From the NCBI GenBank assembly GCA_024691085.1, contig JAILNX010000001.1, positions 1 to 63,073 of the forward strand: 63,073 nt of DNA. Reading direction: 5' to 3'. Made by a program: the position numbers and the translations under genes. The notes below the pieces were generated by a model. It saw only the letters and a list, made by a program, of their open reading frames with translations, was not told the DNA's origin and did no database searches. The stretch is from Clostridiales bacterium. Its GTDB lineage: Bacteria > Bacillota > Clostridia > Christensenellales > CAG-138. Every line of letters begins with the position of its first letter. Position 1 is the first letter of the stretch. Below are positions 7,034-16,074 of the stretch, piece after piece.

Positions 7034-7107
7034 ATTCATGGAATTTTAAAGTCTCCCCCGTCATATCAATTTAATGCCATATTTGAATAGATGAAGGGAG
7101 AAACCTT

Positions 7108-8592
7108 ATGGAGAGAGCGGAGCTTTACCGTGATATAGCAAAAAGAACGCAGGGAGATATCTACATCGGAGTCGTCGGTCCCGTAAGAACGGGTAAATCG
7201 ACCTTTATCAAGCGTTTCATGGACACGCTGATAGTTCCCGAGATCAAGAACGAATACATCCGCGAACGCGTGATCGACGAACTTCCTCAGTCGGGCTCGG
7301 GAAAGACGGTGATGACTACGCAGCCCAAATTTGTCCCGAACGACGCAGTCAGCCTGAGACTGGGAGGCGACGACAGCGCGGAGCTCTCCGTAAGAATGAT
7401 CGACTGCGTGGGGTTCATGGTCGACGGCGCTCTCGGCAATTACGAGGAGGATCTCCCCCGCATGGTCAGAACTCCGTGGTACGAATACGATATCCCGTTC
7501 GACGAGGCCGCGGAGATCGGAACGAGGAAGGTCATTTCGGAGCATTCGACCGTGGGCATCGTCGTACTGACCGACGGTTCGATCACGGGAATTCCACAGG
7601 AAGCGTACTCCGGAGCCGAGGAAAAGGTATTCGAAGAGATAAAGAGGACAGGAAAGCCTTTCGCGGTGATACTCAACAGCACGCATCCGGCAAGTGAAGA
7701 AACTGCCGCTCTTGCGAACAGGCTCGGAGAGAAATACTCCGTAGACGTGCTTCCCGTTAACGTCATGGAAATGACGGTCGACGATATCAACCGTCTGCTG
7801 GAGAATCTGCTTCTGAACTTCCCCCTGCGCTCGGTTATGATCGAGATGCCAGGATGGCTCAAGCTGATCGATAATGACGATCCCATCATCAAGTCGATCA
7901 TTGATCCGCTCAAGGAGAGCATGCCGCAATTAAACTGCATGAAGGATCACGACGCGATACGCCGCGCGCTATCCGGGATAGAGGACTTCAACGATGCCGC
8001 TCTCATCAAGCTGACACCCGGCGACGGAACCGTTCTTTATAAACTGACGCCGAAGGACAACGTTTTCTACCGTGTTTTAAGCCGCGACTGCGGTTATGAG
8101 ATAAAAGACGAGTTCGAGCTTATGCGGTCTCTGAAGGATTTTGTTGCCGCGAAGACCGAATACGACCGTATTGAATCCGCTCTGAAGAGCGCAGCAGAGT
8201 TCGGATACGGTCTTGTTCCGCCGAAGATCGACGAAATGCAGCTCGACAAGCCCGAGATCGTAAGACACGGGAACAGGTTCGGGGTAAAACTCAAGGCGCA
8301 CGCGTCGGGACTGCATATAATCCGCGTGGATATCGAAAGCGAAGTTAATCCGCTCGTGGGTACCGAGGAACAGGGCGAAGAGCTCGCCGGTTATCTTATG
8401 AACACGTTCGAAACAAATCCCGACGAACTGTGGGCGACGAACATCTTCGGCAAGCCGATCTACGATCTTGTCAGGGACGGAATGACCGGGAAGGTAAACG
8501 CGCTTCCTCCCGACGTTCAGATGAGGCTTCGCGAAACGATAAACCGAATGGTGAACGACGGGTGCAACGGACTGATCTGCATACTGCTGTAA
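7108..8592 (+). CDS. spoIVA: stage IV sporulation protein A, spore coat ATPase
   Basis: The 494 residues match the family length (492 in B. subtilis). The N-terminus MERAELYRDIAKRTQGDIYIG and the Walker A GPVRTGKST (about 24-32) are diagnostic, and the protein ends in the typical CNGLICILL. SpoIVA binds ATP, polymerises on the forespore surface and forms the base layer on which the coat and cortex depend. GGGAG lies 8 bases before the start. In B. subtilis it is made in the mother cell from sigma-E promoters; CATATTTG lies about 30 bases upstream here but without a well-spaced -35, so I do not call a promoter. It is the clearest sign that this organism forms endospores. Confidence 0.97.
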   Translation: MERAELYRDIAKRTQGDIYIGVVGPVRTGKSTFIKRFMDTLIVPEIKNEYIRERVIDELPQSGSGKTVMTTQPKFVPNDAVSLRLGGDDSAELSVRMIDCVGFMVDGALGNYEEDLPRMVRTPWYEYDIPFDEAAEIGTRKVISEHSTVGIVVLTDGSITGIPQEAYSGAEEKVFEEIKRTGKPFAVILNSTHPASEETAALANRLGEKYSVDVLPVNVMEMTVDDINRLLENLLLNFPLRSVMIEMPGWLKLIDNDDPIIKSIIDPLKESMPQLNCMKDHDAIRRALSGIEDFNDAALIKLTPGDGTVLYKLTPKDNVFYRVLSRDCGYEIKDEFELMRSLKDFVAAKTEYDRIESALKSAAEFGYGLVPPKIDEMQLDKPEIVRHGNRFGVKLKAHASGLHIIRVDIESEVNPLVGTEEQGEELAGYLMNTFETNPDELWATNIFGKPIYDLVRDGMTGKVNALPPDVQMRLRETINRMVNDGCNGLICILL

Positions 8593-8597
8593 AGAAA

Positions 8598-8629
8598 AAT
8601 GCTGCGGAGGTTTCCGCAGCATTCGTTTT
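8598..8629. terminator. shared terminator between spoIVA and dnaE
   Basis: AATGCTGCGG/CCGCAGCATT stem (8598-8607, 8614-8623) between the converging genes. GTTTT follows on the plus strand and ATTTTTCTTT on the minus strand. Confidence 0.75.
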
Positions 8630-11600
8630 ACTTATTGACCTTTATCAGCTTGACGTTCTCCGGCCCTAAAAGGTTCCCCATAATTTCGATCAGCGAATCG
8701 GATCCGTTTATGCAGAGTTCTCTCGGCGCCAGCTCCTGTTTTCCTGTCGTTGAATAATAGAACACGACCTCGTGCTCGCCGGGGTAGCGCATAAGTACAT
8801 TAATGATCCGGTCTCTCTTTTGGACGGTATCTTCCGTAAACTTCAGATACAGTCTGTATCTTTCTGCTTTTTCAAGGCGCGATACCTCGTCGATCATTAC
8901 GGTGTTCGCCTTATCCTCACGCATGGATATCCTGCCTGAAACCTTGACCGGCACGCCGTCCGTGAAGAGCTCCCTGTATTTGGAGTACACCGTCGGGAAC
9001 GCGGCGAACTCGACTTGGCCGGTCATATCCTCTATCACGCCGTATGCCATGAAGCCGTTTCCGGACTTAACCTGCCTTGAGCGCACGCCGCCGAAGATGC
9101 CCGCGACAGTCACCCGGTCGTTATCGAGAAGGTACGAGCTGCCGTCGGCTTCGGACAGCTCCTTGCAGGTGTTCTTAAGAAGTCTCAGCTGCGACTCATA
9201 CTCCATCAGCGGATGTCCGCTAAGATAGATTCCTATCGCGTCCTTCTCCATCGACAGGAGCTCGTTCATGCTGAACTCCTCGCGGCTCGGCTGAACTGCG
9301 GGCATCGTTTTGATCGGAGAATCGTCCTCGAACATATCGAATATCGACATCTGCCCCGATTCGATCCTTTTCTTTTCGGACGCTGCGGCATTCATCTCGG
9401 CTTCGTAATTATTCATAAGCCAAAGCCTCGTCACGCCCATTCCGTCAAAGCATCCCGCCTTTATAAGCCCCTCGATCATGCGCTTGTTGATGCCGTCTGT
9501 CCGCATGAGAAAATCGGTGAAATCGCTAAAGGGGCCGTTTTCCCTGCGCTCTTTCAGCATCTGATCCATGGCTTCTTCTCCGACGTTTCTAATAGCGACG
9601 AGGCCGAAACGGATCTTTCCGTTCTCGACGGTAAAATGGGGCTCGGATCTGTTGATATCGGGCGGGAGCAGCTCGATCCCGCGTTTTCTGCAGTAATAGA
9701 TATAATCCGCGATCTTGTCGGGAGAGCCGATAAAGCTGTTTATAAGCGCGGTCATCATCTCGACAGGATAGTAGTTTTTGAGATACGCCGTCCTGTACGC
9801 AACGACAGCGTAGCATGCCGCGTGCGCTTTATTGAACGCGTACGAAGCGAAATCGGTCATCTCGTCGAATATCTTGTTCGCCGTCGCTTCGGGTATGCCG
9901 TTTCGGACGGCGCCGGGAACGGAGATCGTACCGTCCTCATTCAAAATGCCGTTAATGAAGTTGACGCGCTCTTTCTCCATGACGTCATGCTTCTTTTTGC
10001 TCATAGCGCGCCTGATAAGATCGCTCCTGCCGTATGAATAGCCGGCAAGATCGCGAACTATCTGCATGACCTGCTCCTGGTAGACCATACATCCGTACGT
10101 GGTGCTTAATATGGGCTTCAGCTTTTCGTGAACGTAAGTGACGGTCGACGCGTCCTGTTTTCCGGCAAGATACCTCGGGATCTGCTCCATGGGGCCCGGT
10201 CTGAACAGAGCGATGCCCGCGATGATGTCCTCGAAACATCCCGGCTTCATCTGCATCATGAAGTTTGTCATGCCGGAGGACTCAAGCTGGAATATGCCGA
10301 TAGTATCTCCGGAGCTTATAAGGTCATAAACGTTCTTATCGTCAAATCCGAGCTTCGAAAAATCGGGCGCCTCTCCCCCGCTCTTTTTTATGAACTCGCA
10401 GCAGTCGTGGATAACGGTAAGCGTCCTTAATCCCAAAAAGTCCATCTTAAGCATGCCAAGCGCCTCAAGCGTGCCCATGGGATACTGCGTGGTGATCGAA
10501 TCCTCGTTGCGCTGCAGGGGTACAAGATCCATTGTCGGAGCGGACGAGATAACGACGCCCGCGGCGTGAGTCGACGCGTGGCGAGGAAGGCCTTCCAGCT
10601 TCATGGATAGGTCGATCAGTTTCTTATAGGTTTCGTTGCCGTCATAGAGTTCCTTAAGCTCCGGCACCATCTCGAGAGCCTGCTTCAAAGTGATTTTAAG
10701 CATCTGCGGGATGAGCTTGGCTATTTTATCTACCTCGTTGTAAGGAACCCTCAGAACGCGTCCTACGTCGCGTACGACGGCTCTCGCGGCCATAGTACCG
10801 AAGGTGATTATCTGCGCGACGTGATCGGAGCCGTACTTCCTTATGACGTAATCGATGACCTCCTGGCGGCGTTCGTAGCAGAAATCGACGTCGATATCGG
10901 GCATCGTGATGCGCTCGGGATTAAGGAAGCGCTCGAAAAGGAGGCTGTACTTAATAGGATCGAGGTCGGTGATCTCAAGGGTGTACGCGACAATTGACGC
11001 GGCGCCCGATCCCCTGCCGGGGCCAACGGGGATGCCGTGAGTTTTGGCGTAGTGAATAAAATCCCACACGATAAGGAAATAATCGACGAAGCCCATCTTC
11101 GCGATAACGCCGATCTCGTATTCCAGCCTGTCCGCATATTCCTTCGCGGGATGATCGCCGAAGCGCTTCTTCATGCCGTCAGAGCAGAGCTTGCGAAGGT
11201 ATTCCTCGTTCGTCATCCCGTCGGGAGAGGTGAAACCGGGGAGATGCCTTCCGCCGAGCTCGATCTCAAGCTCGCATTTATCGGCGATCTCCGATGTGGT
11301 CTCGAGGGCTTCCTCGTAACCCAAAAAGCGTTTTGCCATTTCGGCTTCGGATTTTAAGTAAAACTCCTCCGCCTCCATCTTCATCCTGTTCGTCTCGTCG
11401 ACGAAATGCCCGGTCTGTATGCACAGAAGCGCGTCCTGCGCTTCCGCGTCGTCCCTGTCGACGTAATGAACGTCGTTCGTTGCGACCGTCTTTATCCCAA
11501 GCTCTTCGGCAAGCGCCTTGAGCCTCGGCATAACGACCTGCTGTTCCGGAAGCCCGTGGTTCTGTATCTCGATATAGTAATCGGGTCCGAATACGCCCTT

Positions 11601-12077
11601 CATCCTCAAAGCAAGTTTCTTCGCCTCGTCGTACTGTTCGTTAAGAAGGTATTGAGGGATATCTCCGGCAAGGCAGGCGGAGAGACAGATAAGGCCTTCA
11701 TGGTATTTTTCAAGAAGGTCGTAATCGATCCTGGGTTTATAATAGAAGCCGTCGACGAAAGCGATGGACGAAAGCTTCATGAGGTTCTTATATCCCGTCT
11801 CGTTTTTGCAGAGAAGAATGAGATGCGCTCTGTCGCGGAGCGTAGGCGCGTTGTAAATGCTCTCGTGAGCGACGTACGCCTCCATGCCGATTATGGGTTT
11901 TATGCCGCTCTTTTTGCACGCGTTGTAAAAATCTATGGCGCCGTACATGCATCCGTGATCGGTTATCGCAAGGGCGTTCATATTAAGATCGACAGCTCTT
12001 TTTACAAGATCGCCGATCCTCGCTGCGCCGTCCAGAAGACTGTACTCGGTATGAACATGCAGATGTGTAAAACTCAT
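8628..12077 (-). CDS. dnaE: DNA polymerase III alpha subunit, DnaE type
   Basis: The 1149-residue protein begins with the PHP domain (HLHVHTEYSLLDGA, residues 5-18) and carries the polymerase core with GPGRGSGAAS and the catalytic aspartates in PDIDVDF (about 400). HASTHAAGVVI follows, then helix-hairpin-helix and OB-fold regions (VTVAGIFGGVRSRQVKSGNG about 990). In Firmicutes it works beside PolC, extending primers on the lagging strand; like others of its type it has no exonuclease domain. Its ATG overlaps the whiA stop as ATGA, making it the last gene of murB-rapZ-whiA-dnaE. The family is clear; which DnaE subgroup is less so. Confidence 0.97.
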   Translation of the reverse strand: MSFTHLHVHTEYSLLDGAARIGDLVKRAVDLNMNALAITDHGCMYGAIDFYNACKKSGIKPIIGMEAYVAHESIYNAPTLRDRAHLILLCKNETGYKNLMKLSSIAFVDGFYYKPRIDYDLLEKYHEGLICLSACLAGDIPQYLLNEQYDEAKKLALRMKGVFGPDYYIEIQNHGLPEQQVVMPRLKALAEELGIKTVATNDVHYVDRDDAEAQDALLCIQTGHFVDETNRMKMEAEEFYLKSEAEMAKRFLGYEEALETTSEIADKCELEIELGGRHLPGFTSPDGMTNEEYLRKLCSDGMKKRFGDHPAKEYADRLEYEIGVIAKMGFVDYFLIVWDFIHYAKTHGIPVGPGRGSGAASIVAYTLEITDLDPIKYSLLFERFLNPERITMPDIDVDFCYERRQEVIDYVIRKYGSDHVAQIITFGTMAARAVVRDVGRVLRVPYNEVDKIAKLIPQMLKITLKQALEMVPELKELYDGNETYKKLIDLSMKLEGLPRHASTHAAGVVISSAPTMDLVPLQRNEDSITTQYPMGTLEALGMLKMDFLGLRTLTVIHDCCEFIKKSGGEAPDFSKLGFDDKNVYDLISSGDTIGIFQLESSGMTNFMMQMKPGCFEDIIAGIALFRPGPMEQIPRYLAGKQDASTVTYVHEKLKPILSTTYGCMVYQEQVMQIVRDLAGYSYGRSDLIRRAMSKKKHDVMEKERVNFINGILNEDGTISVPGAVRNGIPEATANKIFDEMTDFASYAFNKAHAACYAVVAYRTAYLKNYYPVEMMTALINSFIGSPDKIADYIYYCRKRGIELLPPDINRSEPHFTVENGKIRFGLVAIRNVGEEAMDQMLKERRENGPFSDFTDFLMRTDGINKRMIEGLIKAGCFDGMGVTRLWLMNNYEAEMNAAASEKKRIESGQMSIFDMFEDDSPIKTMPAVQPSREEFSMNELLSMEKDAIGIYLSGHPLMEYESQLRLLKNTCKELSEADGSSYLLDNDRVTVAGIFGGVRSRQVKSGNGFMAYGVIEDMTGQVEFAAFPTVYSKYRELFTDGVPVKVSGRISMREDKANTVMIDEVSRLEKAERYRLYLKFTEDTVQKRDRIINVLMRYPGEHEVVFYYSTTGKQELAPRELCINGSDSLIEIMGNLLGPENVKLIKVNK

Positions 12078-13018
12078 TTCTTCTCAGTCCTCAATTCGCT
12101 TGCTATCTTCGCTATTTTTTTGAGTCTGTAATTCGCCGCGGATCTTCCGATGCCGAGCTTGTCGGCAAGCTGCGTGAGCGACAACTCAGGATTATCGAGT
12201 CTCTCCCTCGCGATCTCGTAAAGATCGTCGGAGAGCGCGTCAAAGCCGACCGTGGATACTATAAGGTCTATGTCTTCGATCTGTGAAACGGAAGCCTTGG
12301 CGGTCTTCTCGAGGTTCGCGGAGAAGCAGTTGAGCTCCCTGTTGACGTTATTCGCGGCGTCGCGTATCATTCGGGATTCGCTCACCCTGAGCATGGATTC
12401 TCCCGCGCCCATGAACGTAAGAAAATCTTCTACTGTCTCGCCGTTTTTAATATAGACGACGAACATGTTCCGCCTTCTTGCGAGCTTCGGAGGAATGCCT
12501 TTTTCTGAAAGAAGCCTCGTTATTTCTTTAGCGGTAAGCTCGTTTTTCAAAACTAGTTCCGCATGGCAGCCCTTGTTAGGATCCGCGACTGAGCCGCACA
12601 TGAGGAACACCCCGCGAATAAACGCCCTGAGGGAATGCTCGTTCTCAAGGCCGTCGGGCATATGCGTTTCATATGATCTTTCGCCCGATTCGTCGACGGA
12701 CATAAGTCCGGATTCGAAGCAGAGCCTGTCAAGACCGTCGCCGTAAAGAAAGAGCTCCGTGTTCCTCGCGTTAAGCCGTTCGTGTACGTTAAGCGAGATC
12801 TGATTCTCAAGACCGTATGAACGCCTGGCGAGCTTGGCAATAAGATCGATGCAGGCTTCGTTCTCGCTGACGAGATTGAGTCCCCAAAGCCTTAACTTCT
12901 GGGAGTACTTCAAAGAGGCGGCGGCAAGAACTGCTCCGCATACGAGTTTTGCTCCGTCGTCCTCGCGGCGGAGACGGACTTCTATGAGTTCTTCTTTTAC
13001 CTCTTTGGAAAAAGACAT
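12074..13018 (-). CDS. whiA: WhiA, DNA-binding cell division/sporulation regulator
   Basis: The 314 residues show the two-part WhiA layout: an N-terminal domain related to LAGLIDADG homing endonucleases (SFSKEVKEEL to about 200, including the RAFIRGVFLMCGSVADP signature) and a C-terminal helix-turn-helix (LSLTQLADKLGIGRSAANYRLKKI, about 277-300). WhiA affects division and chromosome segregation in B. subtilis and sporulation in Streptomyces. It overlaps rapZ by one base (TGATG) and dnaE by four. The usual gene between rapZ and whiA, yvcK/mgfK, is missing here. Confidence 0.95.
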   Translation of the reverse strand: MSFSKEVKEELIEVRLRREDDGAKLVCGAVLAAASLKYSQKLRLWGLNLVSENEACIDLIAKLARRSYGLENQISLNVHERLNARNTELFLYGDGLDRLCFESGLMSVDESGERSYETHMPDGLENEHSLRAFIRGVFLMCGSVADPNKGCHAELVLKNELTAKEITRLLSEKGIPPKLARRRNMFVVYIKNGETVEDFLTFMGAGESMLRVSESRMIRDAANNVNRELNCFSANLEKTAKASVSQIEDIDLIVSTVGFDALSDDLYEIARERLDNPELSLTQLADKLGIGRSAANYRLKKIAKIASELRTEKK

Positions 13019-13893
13019 CAGCTTTCGAACCTTTCGGATATCGATTCCGCCTCGATCACGAGATCGCGGTGTTTTACGACCGTATTTCTGAAATCCTTCA
13101 TGTTTTCATACAGCGCTTCTGCCATTGCGACCGACCTGTGTCTGCCGCCTGTACAGCCGAAGGAAACCATAAGGCGATGCTTGCCCTCTCGCTCATACGC
13201 GGGAATAAGCGATTTCAGCATCTTCGTCATCTCGCTCAGATGCCTGCGCACAAGCGGATCGCTCATAACAAAATCGAAGACGGGTTTATCCCTGCCTGAG
13301 AGATTTCTCAGATTTTCTTCATAGAAGGGATTCGCCGTGTAACGCATATCGACAACGATATCGGAATTGATCGGAATGCCTCGTTTAAAGCCGAAGCTGG
13401 CGATAATGAGTCTGAAGCGATCGCCTTCGCCGTTCTTTATGGTATCACCAAGCGTCCTTGAAAGCTCGACGGGCGTCATCCCGCTCGTATCGATTATGTA
13501 ATTCGCCCTCTGGCGAAGAGGCTCGAGAAGCTCGCGCTCCATAAGGATCCCGGCATAGATATCGTCGTGCATGGGATGTCTGCGTCGAGTCTCGGAATAA
13601 CGCCTCTGAAGCACCTCGTTAGAGCAGTCAAGGAAGAGTATCTCGTAGGGATCGCTTATCAAGTCGAGCGAATTGAACATCCGCTCAGTACTGTATCTGA
13701 AAACGGACGAACGGCTGTCGATAACGATCGCGACTCTTTCGATAGGAGGCACAGTCTTACGGCAAAGATCGAGCAGGTCCTCGACCAGAAGGCCGGGCAG
13801 GTTATCGACGCAAGTATAACCCATGTCCTCAAGGACACGGAGTGCGACGGATTTGCCTGCGCCGCTTAATCCAGTAACGATCAGAACGTTCAT
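13018..13893 (-). CDS. rapZ: RapZ/YvcJ nucleotide-binding protein
   Basis: The 291-residue protein has a Walker A GLSGAGKS (about 8-15), the VDNLPG segment, a Walker B-like IVIDSR and the C-terminal CTGGRHRSVAMAE that marks the family. In E. coli RapZ guides RNase E to small RNAs that set glucosamine-6-phosphate synthase level; in B. subtilis YvcJ binds GTP and influences competence. It lies 12 bases after murB and overlaps whiA by one base. Membership is certain; the role in this organism is not visible. Confidence 0.95.
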   Translation of the reverse strand: MNVLIVTGLSGAGKSVALRVLEDMGYTCVDNLPGLLVEDLLDLCRKTVPPIERVAIVIDSRSSVFRYSTERMFNSLDLISDPYEILFLDCSNEVLQRRYSETRRRHPMHDDIYAGILMERELLEPLRQRANYIIDTSGMTPVELSRTLGDTIKNGEGDRFRLIIASFGFKRGIPINSDIVVDMRYTANPFYEENLRNLSGRDKPVFDFVMSDPLVRRHLSEMTKMLKSLIPAYEREGKHRLMVSFGCTGGRHRSVAMAEALYENMKDFRNTVVKHRDLVIEAESISERFES

Positions 13894-13905
13894 GATCCTC
13901 TCCTC

Positions 13906-14805
13906 TTATTTCAACACTATCACTTCGGGTTCGAGATGAACGCCGAACTTTTCGTAAACGGTTTTATGAACGATCTCCATAAGATCTGTCACGTCTCTTG
14001 ACTTTGCGTTCATATCGTTGACAATAAATCCCGCGTGCTTCTCGCTGACGCAGGCGCCGCCGACCCTTGTGCCCTTTAACCCTGCCTGATCGATAAGCGC
14101 GGCAGCGTAGTATCCCTTCGGCCGTTTGAAAGTACTGCCGGCGGAAGGATAATTCAAAGGCTGGGAATTTTTCCTCTTTTGATTGTAGAACTCCATACGA
14201 TCCCGCGCTCCTCCGTCATCGGGCTGAAGCTCAAATTCCGCTGTAAGCACTGTCATATTGGGGAAAGCGTACTCCGAATGCCTGTAAGCCATCAAATCCG
14301 GATCGACTTTCAAATCAACTATTCTTCCTTGATAGACAGCGGTGATCCTCTTTAGGATCTGTCTGATCTCGCCGTCATACGCGCTCGCGTTCATCGCTAT
14401 AGCGCCGCCGACAGAACCTGGAATGCCCGAGGCCCACTCGAAGCCCATAAGACCTTCGGCGACGGACGCTTTCGCCGCTGCCGCAAGAGACGCGCCCGCT
14501 CCGCAGAAGACGGTATTGTTCTTGATCTCGAACTCTTTAAGCTTTCCGGACAGTCTGATAAACAGGATATCGAGGCCTTCGTCCGGGATAAGAAGATTGC
14601 TTCCGTTGCCGATAATGAAATACCGAAGTCCTTTTTCCGCGGCATAATTGATGACGAGGAGCGCCTCTTCGGATGTTTCCGGCTCTGCAACGAAACGCAC
14701 GTCGCCGCCGGTCCTGAACGTAGTAAGGCTCGAGCCTAAAACATTCTCCCTAAAAGCGATTCCGTTTACGTTTAGAAAAGATTTCAATTCGTTTATATCA
14801 GTCAT
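13906..14805 (-). CDS. murB: UDP-N-acetylenolpyruvoylglucosamine reductase
   Basis: At 299 residues it matches type II MurB, the flavoenzyme that reduces the enolpyruvyl group in UDP-MurNAc synthesis. Visible motifs are the FAD-binding IGNGSNLL (about 63), GIPGSVGGAIAMNASAYDGE (about 127), YRHSEYAF and the Ser-containing PSAGSTFKRP (about 220, proton donor), ending in LEPEVIVLK. AAGAGG lies ahead of the start. It is the first gene of the operon with rapZ, whiA and dnaE and has a clear promoter after the terminator of the lipoprotein gene. Confidence 0.96.
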   Translation of the reverse strand: MTDINELKSFLNVNGIAFRENVLGSSLTTFRTGGDVRFVAEPETSEEALLVINYAAEKGLRYFIIGNGSNLLIPDEGLDILFIRLSGKLKEFEIKNNTVFCGAGASLAAAAKASVAEGLMGFEWASGIPGSVGGAIAMNASAYDGEIRQILKRITAVYQGRIVDLKVDPDLMAYRHSEYAFPNMTVLTAEFELQPDDGGARDRMEFYNQKRKNSQPLNYPSAGSTFKRPKGYYAAALIDQAGLKGTRVGGACVSEKHAGFIVNDMNAKSRDVTDLMEIVHKTVYEKFGVHLEPEVIVLK

Positions 14806-14838
14806 TGTTTCAACCTCTTTTTATAATTCACCATAATA

Positions 14839-14867
14839 ATTATACATTTTCATTTTGGAGATTACAA
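14839..14867 (-). promoter_or_regulatory. promoter of murB-rapZ-whiA-dnaE
   Basis: Minus strand TTGTAA (14862-14867), 17 bp, TATAAT (14839-14844). Confidence 0.7.
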
Positions 14868-14875
14868 GCGGCAAA

Positions 14876-14905
14876 CAAAAAAAGCTCCGGCAAATTGCAC
14901 GGAGC
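14876..14905 (-). terminator. terminator of the lipoprotein gene
   Basis: Minus strand GCTCCG/CGGAGC stem (14884-14905) with a 10-base loop, followed by a T tract. Confidence 0.8.
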
Positions 14906-14919
14906 GAAATAATACTGAC

Positions 14920-15984
14920 TCAATTAATAAACGTAAGATCGGAGAAGTATTCCGACATTTCCTTGCCCTCGTAAAGGAGCTTGCCGTCGGAGCTAACCGT
15001 TATCGAAATAAACGCGTCGGCCATTGTGTCGAGCCTAAGATCGATCTTCGTCTCGAGATCGGTACCCACAGGAACGAGCCTGTACCCCGGGTAGATGAAT
15101 CCCATCTCGTTTTCAAGTCCGCTCGTATAATAGTTGATGAACATTTGCTGCGAAAGCGTGCACCATCTGCCTTCCTCGGGGACGACGTTCCAATACCGTT
15201 CGACCTGATCGAGCGAAAAACCGGAAGAAGTGAACCTGAATTCACTCGTACAGGTCCAGGTGCCGATAACGTCGATCTTCCTTGCGACCTTTATCTTATC
15301 ATCGATTATGCCGTCTACCCAGCCGTCGACAAGACAGGTATCGAGATCGGAAGACAAACCGTTAAGCCTCGCGCACAGGATAAACTCGTTCCTCGTTCCT
15401 TTTGCGGCGGAAACAACGATCTCATATCTCGATCCGGATGCGCCGAAATCATTGACGAACGCGGAGATTATCCCGTCGGCTTCCTTTGATACAGTTATAT
15501 TCTTTCCGTTCTTTCCGACGGTTACCGAAAGAATGATCCTGCCTTGGGAATACGAAAGCTCGAGAAGATCAAGCTTGCCGTCAAAATTAAGATCGCAGCA
15601 TACTTTCGCGGGAACGTTAAGCCACGTTAGACCGGAAACGGTCACGGGAGCTGCAGTCGGCGCGGGCGTCGGTACGGCTGTAGGCACGGGAGTAACGTCG
15701 GGAGTACTTGCCGTCGGAGACGCGTCAGGAGTATCAGTCGGAACAGCTGTAGGGGTTTCAGTGGAAATTTCAGTAACGGAAGGCGTCTCGGAAGGAGTCG
15801 GCGGTACGGTAATAACAGGAGAATCGGTTATCGCGGGTGTATCGGAAACCCAGACGGGGATCCCCTCCGTCCTTTTAACAACGTTCTGATTGGTATTGTT
15901 ATTCCTGCAGGCAGCCAGCGGCATGATCATAAAGACAGCCGTAAGAAGCAGCGCGAATGTTTTTTTGCTCATGTACCTTGCCAT
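14920..15984 (-). CDS. lipoprotein with Pro/Thr-rich linker, unknown function
   Basis: The 354-residue protein starts with a type II signal peptide ending in PLAAC, so the Cys near residue 26 is lipidated and the protein sits on the outer face of the membrane. Residues about 45-115 are a Pro/Thr/Ser-rich linker (TPSETPSVTE, PTAVPTPAPTAAP), likely a spacer through the wall. The rest is a folded domain with a DLNFDGKLDLLEL segment like calcium-binding or VCBS-type repeats. GGGAGG lies close to the start; the in-frame ATG at 15972 is an alternative. It is transcribed alone and divergently from the acyltransferase. I do not recognise the C-terminal domain. Confidence 0.75.
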   Translation of the reverse strand: MARYMSKKTFALLLTAVFMIMPLAACRNNNTNQNVVKRTEGIPVWVSDTPAITDSPVITVPPTPSETPSVTEISTETPTAVPTDTPDASPTASTPDVTPVPTAVPTPAPTAAPVTVSGLTWLNVPAKVCCDLNFDGKLDLLELSYSQGRIILSVTVGKNGKNITVSKEADGIISAFVNDFGASGSRYEIVVSAAKGTRNEFILCARLNGLSSDLDTCLVDGWVDGIIDDKIKVARKIDVIGTWTCTSEFRFTSSGFSLDQVERYWNVVPEEGRWCTLSQQMFINYYTSGLENEMGFIYPGYRLVPVGTDLETKIDLRLDTMADAFISITVSSDGKLLYEGKEMSEYFSDLTFIN

Positions 15985-16005
15985 TATCCTCCCGAAGATA
16001 TGGGT

Positions 16006-16034
16006 ATTATAAATCCATTCGCTTCAATCGTCAA
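16006..16034 (-). promoter_or_regulatory. promoter of the lipoprotein gene
   Basis: Minus strand TTGACG (16029-16034), 17 bp, TATAAT (16006-16011). It lies back to back with the acyltransferase promoter, the two -35 boxes only 5 bases apart. Confidence 0.75.
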
Positions 16035-16039
16035 GATAA

Positions 16040-16068
16040 TTGATTTCCCTTGTAAAATGTGCTAATAT
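16040..16068 (+). promoter_or_regulatory. promoter of the acyltransferase gene, giving a leaderless mRNA
   Basis: TTGATT at 16040-16045, 17 bp, TAATAT at 16063-16068. Only six bases separate the -10 box from the ATG at 16075, so transcription should begin at or beside the start codon. Confidence 0.65.
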
Positions 16069-16074
16069 TGTTGT

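Noticed and set aside
7056-7085. Sigma-E promoter for spoIVA
   Set aside because: GTCATATC and CATATTTG elements exist, but only about 12 bases separate them, too few for the known spacing.
9213-12131. Plus-strand frames of 241-274 codons at 9213-10037 and 11406-12131
   Set aside because: Antisense shadows of dnaE; no start context and no recognisable domain.
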